NCBI RefSeq assembly: GCF_028877475.1 | Contig: NZ_CP113528.1 | Span: forward strand, 62,001-126,000 | Direction: 5' to 3' | DNA length: 64,000 nucleotides | Origin: Lysinibacillus irui | GTDB lineage: Bacteria > Bacillota > Bacilli > Bacillales_A > Planococcaceae | Part shown: in pieces, positions 8,902 to 17,849 of the stretch | How positions within the stretch are numbered: the stretch's first letter is position 1 | Layout of the letters: the number at the start of each line of letters is the position of its first letter | Notes under the pieces: model-generated | The model's database searches: none | Told to the model about the DNA's origin: nothing | Seen by the model: the letters and a program-made list of their open reading frames with translations, nothing else | Made by a program: the position numbers and the translations under genes

Positions 8902-9448
8902 CTACTTTCAAACGCTTGATAACCTTATTTTCCCGCTCCAACCAACAATAAGCCGAAATGTAGTGGAATTTAAAGAAACAGACATTTTTGTTACAGTTGT
9001 AATGGAATTGTCATTAAAACACTTTATATTAGGAAAAATAGAGAGCAATTTACCCACGACAAAGAAATGAAATTGCTTGGAGTGGTATAGATGATTTTGG
9101 TACAAAAATTTGAAGAAAATATAAAAAAGTGAATGATTTCTATTGCCCCTGGTCTTAAGCAACTAACCCAAACAGTTGATGGATAAATTTTTTTGATTTT
9201 GGTCTGAAACCTATTAGTTAGCTACTATAAAAAATACTGTAGATTATCATAAAATAGATTTCTTTGAAAATAGTTCGAACAATCAAATCAATTCTTGGAT
9301 CAAAAAGAATACAATATTTATAGAGAGCTAAAACGAAAGTTACAAATCAAATAATTTATATAAATTATTCGTATTGATTGAACTGAGGACAAATCTATAA
9401 AGTTACAAAATCATCTATTTAACCACCGTTTTATAAACAAACTCAAAG
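8902..9448. other. Gene-poor stretch with decayed coding remnants
   Basis: No complete gene is visible in over 500 bases. A plus-strand frame ending at 9070 has a protein-like tail (VVEFKETDIFVTVVMELSLK), but nothing recognisable precedes it, and further short frames are broken by stops. This looks like eroded sequence between the conjugation block and the resolvase unit. Confidence 0.5.
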
Positions 9449-9476
9449 CCCTGCTCAAATCAACGTTTGAGCAGGG
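9449..9476 (+). terminator. Rho-independent terminator
   Basis: An 11-bp perfect stem (CCCTGCTCAAA with TTTGAGCAGGG) and a 6-base loop are followed on the plus strand by TTATTTTGATTGTTTTC. It lies just upstream of the resolvase remnant and could insulate that gene. Confidence 0.7.
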
Positions 9477-9505
9477 TTATTTTGATTGTTTTCGTCTATT
9501 TACTC

Positions 9506-9544
9506 GTCTACAATTAATATTATATAAAACGTATAGTTGTAGAC
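9506..9544. promoter_or_regulatory. Inverted repeat upstream of the resolvase, possible res subsite
   Basis: GTCTACAA at 9506-9513 and TTGTAGAC at 9537-9544 form an 8-bp inverted repeat with 23 bases between, about 40 bp before the resolvase start codon. Serine resolvases bind such inverted sites upstream of their own genes, both to recombine and to repress themselves. The role here is inferred from position. Confidence 0.45.
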
Positions 9545-9586
9545 AAAAAGGATTGAGTATCTACTATATAGAAAGAAGTAAAGATT

Positions 9587-10204
9587 ATGTCCCGCATCAT
9601 CGGATACTCCCGTGTCAGCACAGAAGATCAAAATTTAGATATGCAAAAAATGTCCCTTGAAAAGTACGCCCAGGAATAAGGAATCGAACTGATTATGTAT
9701 GTTGAAAAAATCTCTACACGTAAAACGGAAAGAATAGAATTGCAGCATGCAATGAAAGCAGCTACTAAAGGAGATCGCTTTATTGTTTATAAACTGGATC
9801 GCCTCGCACGCAGCACAAAAGAGCTTTACCAACTCACAGATGAAATGAATGCACGTGGCATTGACTTTGTCAGCATTCACAATCATTTCGATACAACTAC
9901 CCCTACTGGTCGTGCCATGTGTGGCATGCTTGCGATTTTCGCTGAGTTTGAGCGTGATATTATTCAACAACGCACAAAAGCTGGCTTAGAGGCTGCACGA
10001 AAACGTGGTCGTCTTGGTGGACGCCCTGCCATCGATACCGAGACGAAGCGCCGTATTATTAAGCTTGAAAGTGCTACTGATATTACGAAGGAGTATGAGA
10101 TTGGGAGAAGTACGGTGTATAAAATCCTAAAAAAAGTGAGCCAACGACATAGATCCGGGCGCCAACCACTGTTCTTCATCATTTCTTTCGCTCATCTTCC
10201 TTAA
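9587..10204 (+). pseudogene. Tn3-family serine resolvase/invertase with in-frame ochre codon
   Basis: The frame opens at ATG 9587 after GAAGTAAAG and reads MSRIIGYSRVSTEDQ, which contains the catalytic Ser11 of the family. It meets TAA at codon 31 (9677-9679), then continues in the same frame through VYKLDRLARS, EFERDIIQQRTKAGL and a C-terminal HTH (ITKEYEIGRSTVYKILKK). A restart at ATG 9695 would lack the catalytic serine. The rest of the reading frame is otherwise well preserved, so the stop is recent or a sequencing error. Confidence 0.85.
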
Positions 10205-10270
10205 AAAATGGAAGACAGTGAAAAAACTTAAGAATTTTAATGAAATGTTAATAATTCAAGTTAAACTAAC

Positions 10271-10302
10271 AAGGAAGGTCGCTCATAAAAGCGAACTTCC
10301 TT
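10271..10302 (-). terminator. Hairpin terminator at the end of the organophosphate-type operon
   Basis: A 13-bp stem with one mismatch (AAGGAAGGTCGCT against AGCGAACTTCCTT) begins directly after the stop codon of the last operon gene. The tail on the minus strand is only moderately T-rich. Confidence 0.6.
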
Positions 10303-10956
10303 TTATAGCATACGCTGCACCCATTGCTGGCGTTTAAAAAATTGATAAGAGTAGCCTATTACTAAAGAGAATAGTATTCCGCTAATAATCGTCCCTTCTC
10401 GTACATTCAAATGACTACTTAAATAAAGCGAGATTGCTAGCGAAAATAGCATATTGAAAATATCGAAGCTAAAACGAACTTTACCGAAATCCCAATTCAT
10501 TTTTTGATGAATGGCTAAGCAAGCTGCCTCTAATGGAAAGCTTATAAATTGAATTGCCGCAAGTAGACCAAGCATAATACCATTAATAACACTACAAACG
10601 ATAACGATTATAAGCCGTTCCGTATAGCTATCAAATTGAACTGTATGTAAAATCTCATATAAAAAGAAATTAATAATGGTCCCTTGTAATAGCACAATCG
10701 GTAGCTGCAACAGCTGAATGAGTTGGAATTCTTTGCATAAAATGATTATTTGTAAAAGAATCAAAAAAACATTGACGATTACCGCTACTGTGCCAATCTT
10801 GATGCCCGTTAGCAAGCCCATACTACTATTTAAGGCTTCTACTGAACCCATTCCAATGTTGGCATGAATGAGGAACGTAGCAAACATACTTACTACTGTT
10901 ACACATGTAAGTAGCACAAAGCTTTTTTGTATAAACTTTAAAGCATCTTGCTTCAT
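10303..10956 (-). CDS. YczE/YyaS-family membrane protein
   Basis: This 217-residue protein has five or six membrane spans, with the early motif N-I-G-M-G-S-V-E-A-L and then L-T-G-I-K-I-G-T, like the YczE/YyaS group of integral membrane proteins. The molecular function of that group is poorly known. Its ATG overlaps the stop of the PHP gene (ATGA at 10953-10956), so it is translationally coupled and belongs to the transporter-phosphatase operon. It could help export or import the pathway's substrate or product. Confidence 0.7.
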   Translation of the reverse strand: MKQDALKFIQKSFVLLTCVTVVSMFATFLIHANIGMGSVEALNSSMGLLTGIKIGTVAVIVNVFLILLQIIILCKEFQLIQLLQLPIVLLQGTIINFFLYEILHTVQFDSYTERLIIVIVCSVINGIMLGLLAAIQFISFPLEAACLAIHQKMNWDFGKVRFSFDIFNMLFSLAISLYLSSHLNVREGTIISGILFSLVIGYSYQFFKRQQWVQRML

Positions 10957-11777
10957 TTCACTACTTTTTCAAGCAACTGCTGTGGTACTTCATTTATACA
11001 ATACGTCTCCAAATCCATTGCATGACTATAAACACCGTGATAGTCTGAGCCACCTGTCATAAATAAGTTATATTTTTCTGCTAAGGCGCGCACTTTCGCA
11101 TGATCTATTTCATCATGATCTGGGTGAATTAAATCAATGCCATCAAGACCTAGCGCTACAAGCTCTTCTATTAGTTCATAAGAATCCAGCTGACCAGGGT
11201 GCGCTACTACTACCAATCCACCATCTGCCTTAATCGCCTTTACCGCTTCAAAGGCATCGACATATTCAATATCCTCTGACACTAAACCACCATTTCCGAA
11301 CAATTCCTTATATAATTGCTTATATTCTGCCGTATCTGGATGTGCCTTAGTTATCGCACGCATTATATGCTGCTTAAATAAAATACCGCTCGTTTTCGCG
11401 TAGCTTAAAGCTTCCTCCAAATGTAATGAATAGCCTGCCTCTATTATTTTTTTCGCTTGCCACATGCCGTGCGCGTGACGTCGCTCCTGAAGTGGATTAC
11501 AAAGACCTAATATGTGCTCGCTCTTTGCTTCTATGCCGTAGCCAAAAATATGAACGGGGCGATTGCGCTTAAAATCAAAAGCTGAGATTTCAATACCAGG
11601 GATAAACTGCAAATTATACTTTTTCGCCATTTCGATGCTTTCTGGAATATGCATCGTCATATCATGATCAACGATACTAATATGCGTTAAATTTCTTTCG
11701 ACGGATAGCCTGCATAACTGCTCGATTGTATCTGCAGCATCTGAGTATATACTATGTAAATGTAAGTCTGCCTTCAT
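10953..11777 (-). CDS. PHP-domain phosphoesterase
   Basis: This 274-residue protein starts with the PHP metal motif D-L-H-L-H-S and continues with VDHD, a conserved Glu in GIEIS, V-A-H-P-G and a late G-S-D-Y-H-G, which together make the tri-metal site of PHP phosphoesterases. Relatives include 3',5'-nucleotide bisphosphate phosphatases and cyclic phosphate phosphodiesterases. The start is ATG 11777, set by GGGAGTGG, and it overlaps the HAD stop codon (ATGA). Next to a binding-protein transporter and a HAD phosphatase, it probably hydrolyses an imported phosphodiester or phosphomonoester. Confidence 0.85.
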   Translation of the reverse strand: MKADLHLHSIYSDAADTIEQLCRLSVERNLTHISIVDHDMTMHIPESIEMAKKYNLQFIPGIEISAFDFKRNRPVHIFGYGIEAKSEHILGLCNPLQERRHAHGMWQAKKIIEAGYSLHLEEALSYAKTSGILFKQHIMRAITKAHPDTAEYKQLYKELFGNGGLVSEDIEYVDAFEAVKAIKADGGLVVVAHPGQLDSYELIEELVALGLDGIDLIHPDHDEIDHAKVRALAEKYNLFMTGGSDYHGVYSHAMDLETYCINEVPQQLLEKVVK

Positions 11778-12583
11778 ATTTCCCACTCCCTTTGTAAGCA
11801 ATATTTATAAATTGTTTTTGCAACGCCATGCTCTATATTTGATGGAACAATAGCATCTGCATATTCCTTCAATGTAGGAATAGCATTGTTTACTGCAACG
11901 CCGACCCCTGCTGCTTTAATCATTTCAATATCATTAAAGTGGTCGCCAATTGCAATAGCCGATTGGATTGGTAAATTTAAATAATCCATTAGCACTTTAA
12001 GCGCCTCACCTTTACTTACGTTCGCTGGCAAAATTTCTAAATACGTATTTTCGGATTGAATAATTGTTACATCGGACATTGGGACTTTTTCAAAATAGTT
12101 ATAGCATGTTTGAAAGCATGCTTCTTCATCAATAATTAATATTTTATAAACGATATGTGAGGTTAAAAAAGCGACACTCGGTAATAATTGCACTATTACT
12201 TTATCCTTTGCTGTATATGTTCGAATCGTGTCCGTTTCATTTAAAATGTAAATTCCTTTATCTGTATAAATACAAATGTTCAACTTATTATTTAAAGCCA
12301 TTTTGACAAAGCCTAATGCAAATTGTATTGAAATATGTCGCTCATAAATGACACGCTTTAGTTGGTAATCCATTACTTTGCCGCCGTTATATAAAATAAC
12401 AGGATACTTAATCTGAAGTTGCGTAATTAATGGCTGAACTGATTGCTCTACGCGACCTGTTGCAATTGTAAAAATGCCACCCTCGTTTTGAAATTGCTGA
12501 ATTGCTTTTAAATTTTGTTCGCTAATTTGCTGATTTTGATCTACTAATGTTCCATCAATATCACTTACGACTACTTTATACAT
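11774..12583 (-). CDS. HAD-superfamily IIB (Cof-type) phosphatase
   Basis: This 269-residue protein has the catalytic motif DIDGT at residues 8-12, a TGR motif II (IATGR), a lysine in the SKGEAL region, and the late G-D-H-F-N-D-I-E-M motif, all typical of Cof-like HAD phosphatases that dephosphorylate sugar phosphates and related metabolites. ATG follows TTAGGAG. It is coupled to the PHP gene downstream and lies 18 bases after the ABC ATPase gene. The substrate is unknown; context suggests the imported compound or its cleavage product. Confidence 0.9.
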   Translation of the reverse strand: MYKVVVSDIDGTLVDQNQQISEQNLKAIQQFQNEGGIFTIATGRVEQSVQPLITQLQIKYPVILYNGGKVMDYQLKRVIYERHISIQFALGFVKMALNNKLNICIYTDKGIYILNETDTIRTYTAKDKVIVQLLPSVAFLTSHIVYKILIIDEEACFQTCYNYFEKVPMSDVTIIQSENTYLEILPANVSKGEALKVLMDYLNLPIQSAIAIGDHFNDIEMIKAAGVGVAVNNAIPTLKEYADAIVPSNIEHGVAKTIYKYCLQREWEI

Positions 12584-12601
12584 AGATAAACTCCTAACTG
12601 T

Positions 12602-13684
12602 TTAAATCGCCTTTTCCTCATGCTTCATTACATGTATGCGGTCCGTATTTAGTGTTATGTATACTTCTCCTTCGTAAAATTGCGTTGGTGCTACATCATC
12701 AATCAACCATTTCTGCCCTTCAATTTGAACAGTGTAGCGAACAGAGCTACCTAAAAAACTATGCTTGCAAATTTGACCTTTTAGATGCAATGTTCCTTGA
12801 TGTTGTTGCTGTCTATCCTTATGCAAAGTCATTTGCTCTGGGCGAATCATTAAACTCACTTTTTCTCCCACTGACCAATTATTGCTGCGCTTTGGCATTG
12901 TAATTATGTCTGTTGTTGTTCGAATATGAAGCTGGTCGTCTATTGCCGTAATTTTTACCTCATAAAAATTGGCAACACCGACAAAATCGGCCACGAACTT
13001 ATTAGCCGGTGTATTGTAAATTTCCCATGGTGTACCAAATTGGCAAATCTCGCCTTTATTAAAGACAGCAATTTTATCTGAAAGCGACAATGCCTCCTCT
13101 TGATCGTGCGTAACAAAAATGGCTGTAATATTCGTTTTTTGCTGCATTTCACGTAGCTCATTTCGCACCTCTACTCGCATTTTTGTATCTAAGTTACTGA
13201 GGGGCTCGTCCATTAATAGCACCTCCTGACCTTGTACTAATGCTCGTGCAAAGGCTACACGCTGCTGCTGACCGCCACTTAACTCTCTTGGATAACGATG
13301 CTCTAGTCCTACTAAGCCGAACATATCTAGCATTTGCTGAATTTTCTCCTTCATTTCGGATTTAGTAAATCTTTTTATTTTTAAGCCGTATGCGACATTT
13401 TCCTCTACAGTTAAATGAGGGAAAAGCGCGTAATCTTGGAACACTAATGGCGTATTGCGCTTATGCACAGGCAAATGGTTTACACATTTTCCATTAATAC
13501 AAATTTCACCACCATCGATTTCATAAAATCCTGCAATCATTCTCATTAAAGTTGTCTTCCCACAACCCGATGGACCAAGCAGTGTAATAAATTGTCCCTT
13601 TGGAATTGATAAATTTAAGTTTTCAATCGCTGTAAAATTCCCGAAGCGCTTCGTAACGCTTTTAATTTCAATCATATTAGTCAT
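12602..13684 (-). CDS. ABC transporter ATP-binding protein (PotA/FbpC type)
   Basis: This 360-residue ATPase has Walker A (GPSGCGKTT), Q-loop, signature LSGGQQQR, Walker B (LLMDEPLSNLD), the switch His (VTHD) and a C-terminal TOBE-like domain from about residue 280. It belongs to the group that serves iron(III), spermidine, 2-aminoethylphosphonate and sugar-phosphate importers. It follows the fused permease gene by 19 bases, with a GAGGAAC site. The phosphatases downstream argue against simple iron transport. Confidence 0.93.
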   Translation of the reverse strand: MTNMIEIKSVTKRFGNFTAIENLNLSIPKGQFITLLGPSGCGKTTLMRMIAGFYEIDGGEICINGKCVNHLPVHKRNTPLVFQDYALFPHLTVEENVAYGLKIKRFTKSEMKEKIQQMLDMFGLVGLEHRYPRELSGGQQQRVAFARALVQGQEVLLMDEPLSNLDTKMRVEVRNELREMQQKTNITAIFVTHDQEEALSLSDKIAVFNKGEICQFGTPWEIYNTPANKFVADFVGVANFYEVKITAIDDQLHIRTTTDIITMPKRSNNWSVGEKVSLMIRPEQMTLHKDRQQQHQGTLHLKGQICKHSFLGSSVRYTVQIEGQKWLIDDVAPTQFYEGEVYITLNTDRIHVMKHEEKAI

Positions 13685-13703
13685 TTCTGTTCCTCACCTA
13701 TCG

Positions 13704-15338
13704 TTATATTTCAAATGTTTTTCCGCCTAATCGGAAAGCTAGCTTTGTTAAAAGTAAAACTGAAATCGCAATGCCGATTAACGTAATTGTGACAGCTGAG
13801 GCAGCTCCCCATTGTCCATTACTTAATAAGCCAATAATTGTAATTGTGCCGACCGATGTTTTTAAGGAATAGATAAAAATAACGACGCTTAAGCATGTTA
13901 CGGAGCGTAAAAAGGCAAGTACCATACTTGAAATAAATGATGTTCTCACGAGTGGTAGCAGTACCTTAAAATACGTTTGAATACCCGTTGCACCTAAATT
14001 GGTCGACGCTTCCTCTATGGAAGGACCGATTTGCTGTAGAGCTGCCGCATTCGCACTATAGCATGTCGGCAAATTCCAAATCATAAGCGCTAAAATAATA
14101 ATGAGTGACGTGCCAGTTAACGAGAACATGTCCCCGCCAAATGCAAATGCAAAGCCTAAACTTAAAAATACTCCTGGAATTGCACCTGGCAGTACTGCTA
14201 AAAAATCCATCCATTTATTTAAACCGAACTGCTTACGCTGTACTAAATATGCGACTAACACTGATAGCAATGCTGCTCCAACTGCTGCACAAACAGCATA
14301 CACAATACTATTTGTAATTTCCTGTTGCTTCCCTACAACGTATACCATATTGTCCAGCGTAAGAGACCAATCATAACCCCAAGTTGTTGTAAAAGCACCG
14401 TAAACGAGCGTGCCATATACTAATACAACGACAACGCTGACGAACATACAAAAGCTAAATAATAGCCATTTTACCCATGCAGCAATCGGATACGGCTGTA
14501 GTGAAGAATCCTTACCCGTAACAGTTACATAAGAGCGTTTTCCAACCCAAAGTCGATTGATTAAAAATAGTGATAATGCTGGTACAAGCATTGTTGTTGC
14601 TAGCATTGCCGCTGCCGGAATATCGAACCAGCCCGTCATTTGCGCATAAGCCTCTGTTGAAAGTACAGAAAAGTTACCACCAATAATCATCGGGTTACCA
14701 AAGTCCGCTAAAATACTCATTGCCACGACTAGCGCACCACCCGCAATACCTGGTCGGCAGAGCTTTAAAAAGACATCAGTAAATACTTGCCATTTCGTTG
14801 CCCCTAAATTGTAGGCAGCATACTCCATTTGAATGGATGCCGCCTTAACTACACCATAAATTACCGCGTAGGCATACGGGAAAAAGCTAATTGTTTGAAC
14901 AGCCCATAAACCGGTCCATCCATAAATATCAAGCGGGATGCCTAAAAGATGATTAGTAATAATTCCTTGTCTGCCGAATAATAAAATGTACGATAACGCC
15001 ACGATAAATGGCGGTGACACGATTGGTAAAAGTGTCACGATTCGAAACAAACCTTTACAAGGTACATCTAATCGCGCTATCGTATAGGCGAAAATAAAGG
15101 CGACAATGGTGCTTGAAAGCGTTGATAAGATCGTAATAAATACCGTATTAACTAACGAATTTCTCCATCTCACATTTGTCCAAAGCTGCGAAAAAATTTC
15201 ACCGTTCGTTTCCATAACGACACGCGCAATTGGGTAAATAATTAGAAATGTCATAATCGTTAGCAAGGTGAAAACTAATACCATTAGCAAAGGTTCATTG
15301 CGAAGCTTCTTTTTAAATTGCAGCATATTTTCCTTCAT
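13704..15338 (-). CDS. ABC transporter permease, double-domain (FbpB type)
   Basis: This 544-residue protein holds two consecutive permease domains of about six spans each. The coupling-loop motifs are EYAAYNLGATKWQVFTDVFL in the first half and EEASTNLGATGIQTYFKVLL in the second. Such fused permeases are typical of FbpB, PhnU-like and AfuB transporters. The start at ATG 15338 is set by AAAGGAG; a frame extension to 15389 lacks a binding site. It pairs with the binding protein upstream and the ATPase downstream. Confidence 0.92.
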   Translation of the reverse strand: MKENMLQFKKKLRNEPLLMVLVFTLLTIMTFLIIYPIARVVMETNGEIFSQLWTNVRWRNSLVNTVFITILSTLSSTIVAFIFAYTIARLDVPCKGLFRIVTLLPIVSPPFIVALSYILLFGRQGIITNHLLGIPLDIYGWTGLWAVQTISFFPYAYAVIYGVVKAASIQMEYAAYNLGATKWQVFTDVFLKLCRPGIAGGALVVAMSILADFGNPMIIGGNFSVLSTEAYAQMTGWFDIPAAAMLATTMLVPALSLFLINRLWVGKRSYVTVTGKDSSLQPYPIAAWVKWLLFSFCMFVSVVVVLVYGTLVYGAFTTTWGYDWSLTLDNMVYVVGKQQEITNSIVYAVCAAVGAALLSVLVAYLVQRKQFGLNKWMDFLAVLPGAIPGVFLSLGFAFAFGGDMFSLTGTSLIIILALMIWNLPTCYSANAAALQQIGPSIEEASTNLGATGIQTYFKVLLPLVRTSFISSMVLAFLRSVTCLSVVIFIYSLKTSVGTITIIGLLSNGQWGAASAVTITLIGIAISVLLLTKLAFRLGGKTFEI

Positions 15339-15417
15339 TTCACTTGCTCTCCTTTTAAATAGCAGGCTGCCTTGCACAAGCTTATACAAAACAGCCCCAT
15401 TTCTGTAAAAAATCAGT

Positions 15418-16479
15418 TTATTTTGTTGTTAAAGGCGTAAAGCGTGATAAAATATCCTCTTTCATTTCTGTTGCCTTCACACGATTATAGTCAATTAACT
15501 TTAATTCCGAGAATGCTGGTACCCCTGCCGGCGGAGCGATGTCATCACGTACAGAGTAGCGAGCCGTTTCATTGCGAATTAGCTCTTGTCCTTCCACTGA
15601 AAGTAACCAGTCGATAAACTGTTGTGATTCATCCATTTGATCCGTACCAGCTAAAATTGCTGAACCACCAATTTCAATTGCATTTTCTTCTGGAATAATC
15701 GCTTTTATTGGGTAGCCTTTTTCAGCTGCTTTAATAATGTCATGTGCCCAGTGAAGACCAATTGTAAACTCACCTGTTGATACTAGGTTAATAGAATCTC
15801 CACCAGAGGCTGTGAAGTGATGCGCGTTTGCAGCTGTCTGCTCAAAATATTTGAACGCTTCGTCTTCACCTTTTCGGAAAATTTGTGTCGCTGTGTAAAT
15901 GTAACCACTTCCGACTGTCGCTGGGTTCGGTAAAATTAGTTCGTCCTTATACGCTGGGTCTGTAATGTCTTCCCATGTTGTCGGCTCTTGTACACCCTTT
16001 GCTCCAACTGTTTCAGCGAAGCGCTCATTATTTAAAACATATGCTAATACTCCTGTATACCAGCCTTGGAAATAGTTATCCACATTTAAAAACATTGGAT
16101 CTAAATCTTTCGCATTTGGCGATGCATATTGCGCTAAAAGCTCTGTTTCAGCTAAAGGCTCATAAAACTCTACTGAGCCCCCAATTAATACGTCAGCTTG
16201 CGGTGATTTTCCTTCCGCTTGTACACGTGAGCTCGCTTCCCCAGCCGAGTTAAATAGTAAGTAATCCATTTCGATACCTGTAGTTTTTTCGAAGCTTTCC
16301 TCGATACGTGTCATTGCATCTTCGTTTAAAGATGAATAGACAACAATTGGCTCACTTGAATTTTTTTGTGCAGATGTGTTTGTTACCTCTGCGTCGTTTT
16401 CATCACCACATGCTGCCAATGCAACAGTTGCTGCTAAAATCATCGCTGTACGGCTAAACACTTTTTTCATGTTAAACAT
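15418..16479 (-). CDS. Extracellular solute-binding lipoprotein of the ABC importer
   Basis: This 353-residue lipoprotein has a signal peptide ending in the lipobox L-A-A-C (Cys24). The mature part resembles the periplasmic-binding type 2 group that includes iron(III), phosphonate and hexose-phosphate binding proteins (IVVYSSLNEDAM near the start, ADVLIGGSVEFY). It delivers substrate to the permease encoded next. ATG follows GGAGGAAATTTAA, and only 15 bases separate it from the upstream repressor gene, so they are co-transcribed. Confidence 0.92.
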   Translation of the reverse strand: MFNMKKVFSRTAMILAATVALAACGDENDAEVTNTSAQKNSSEPIVVYSSLNEDAMTRIEESFEKTTGIEMDYLLFNSAGEASSRVQAEGKSPQADVLIGGSVEFYEPLAETELLAQYASPNAKDLDPMFLNVDNYFQGWYTGVLAYVLNNERFAETVGAKGVQEPTTWEDITDPAYKDELILPNPATVGSGYIYTATQIFRKGEDEAFKYFEQTAANAHHFTASGGDSINLVSTGEFTIGLHWAHDIIKAAEKGYPIKAIIPEENAIEIGGSAILAGTDQMDESQQFIDWLLSVEGQELIRNETARYSVRDDIAPPAGVPAFSELKLIDYNRVKATEMKEDILSRFTPLTTK

Positions 16480-16494
16480 TTAAATTTCCTCCAA

Positions 16495-17499
16495 TTATAA
16501 TTTTTGGCACGTTAGCCTTTTTAATAGGTTTGCTTCTATTAATGCTGGTTGTTCTGGCAATGACTCGTTTTTATCGAGTGCCTGAATAGTTTGTAATAAT
16601 AGGTTTGCTACTTGCTGCCCCATTTGTTTACGGGGCTGATCCATTGTCGTTAACTGAATCCAATGTAAGGCTGAGATTTCGATATTATCGAATCCAATTA
16701 CTGATATTTCTTCAGGAATACGAATATTATGTACGGTTAAATATTCGAGTGCGCCAATTCCTAACAAATCATTTGCTGCAAATACGGCAGTAACTTCATG
16801 CTTTTGTAGCAACTGATGCATTCCTTCACGGCCATCCTCAATCGTACGCCCACCTTCTTCGAACAAAGGATTTAGCCGATTTTTTGCTAGTGTATCTACA
16901 TATCCTTGCTTTCGCATTTGCCCTGTGAAGGAGGTATCTGGCATACTTAAAAAGCCGATTTCTTTATGCCCTAGCTCAATCAAATATTGCACTGCTTCAC
17001 AAGCAGCCTTGTAATGATCCACATCTATATAGGGAATATTTAGCTGTGACACACCCCGCCTTCTTAAAAATACAACCGGAATTTTGAGTGTTTGTAGTAG
17101 TTCGATTAGCTGTTCATCGAAATGATCGGGCGTCAGAATTAAACCGTCAAATTGTCTCGATACGGCATTTTTTATAAATTCCTTCTCCTTCTCCGCATCA
17201 CGAGCGGTGCTTCCATATACAACTTGATACCCTGCTGGAAACAATACCTTTTCGATTTCTCTTGCAATATCCGCAAAGAAGGGATCGGTAATATCAGGAA
17301 TCATGAGACCAACTGTATAGCTCTTTTTGTGTATGAGGCCACGCGCAAATGCATTTGGCGTATAATTTAGCTCCTTCGCCTTCGCTAATACAAGCTCCTT
17401 CGTTTGAATATTAATATCTGGGTGATTGTTCAGCGCACGGGAAACAGTTGAAACGGATATTCCTAATGATTGCGCGATCGTTTTAATGCTCGGTGCCAT
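16495..17499 (-). CDS. LacI/GalR-family transcriptional repressor
   Basis: This 334-residue protein has the N-terminal LacI helix-turn-helix (TIAQSLGISVSTVSRALN, residues 6-23), the hinge helix (NAFARGL) and a type 1 periplasmic-binding-like effector domain. It is the first gene of the transporter-phosphatase operon, so it probably represses the operon and itself until a metabolite binds. Tandem operator-like sites lie just upstream (17542-17564). ATG follows GGAGAG. Confidence 0.93.
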   Translation of the reverse strand: MAPSIKTIAQSLGISVSTVSRALNNHPDINIQTKELVLAKAKELNYTPNAFARGLIHKKSYTVGLMIPDITDPFFADIAREIEKVLFPAGYQVVYGSTARDAEKEKEFIKNAVSRQFDGLILTPDHFDEQLIELLQTLKIPVVFLRRRGVSQLNIPYIDVDHYKAACEAVQYLIELGHKEIGFLSMPDTSFTGQMRKQGYVDTLAKNRLNPLFEEGGRTIEDGREGMHQLLQKHEVTAVFAANDLLGIGALEYLTVHNIRIPEEISVIGFDNIEISALHWIQLTTMDQPRKQMGQQVANLLLQTIQALDKNESLPEQPALIEANLLKRLTCQKL

Positions 17500-17541
17500 A
17501 AAAAACTCTCCTTACTATCCTAAATATGCCCTGCCCTATTA

Positions 17542-17586
17542 TCGGTAACGTTTTCGGTAACGTTCCCAATAACAAATCCTATTATA
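17542..17586 (-). promoter_or_regulatory. Candidate promoter and tandem LacI-type operators
   Basis: TCGGTAACGTT occurs twice in direct order (17542-17552 and 17554-17564), each centred on the CG step typical of LacI-family operators. A perfect -10 (TATAAT on the minus strand, 17581-17586) lies just upstream, so the sites would fall about 10-30 bases after the transcription start, a classic repression position. No good -35 is visible. Confidence 0.5.
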
Positions 17587-17849
17587 AAAGTAGTTTGTAT
17601 AGCATATATGGAGCAGTCGTTAAATTCGTGTAAATAAATGTAATGAAAATTAAAATTTATAATCTCCCTATTAATGACTTCTTCTTATATTAATAGCCCT
17701 AGATGTAAATGAAATGATGTTAATAATTTGTAAAGACATCGAAAATCTACACAAAAAAAGGAATAGCTCTCCTATGGACATATTTCTCTTAATACATTAT
17801 TTTGATATCACTTCAATGATAAACTTAGTTGGAGATATAAAGGAAAAGG

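Noticed and set aside
8908-9162. An 84-codon frame on the minus strand
   Set aside because: No start signal and a composition typical of AT-rich non-coding DNA; the plus strand holds a competing remnant.
12602-16479. Calling the ABC transporter an iron(III) importer
   Set aside because: The family label fits by sequence, but the co-transcribed HAD and PHP phosphatases make an organophosphate substrate more likely.
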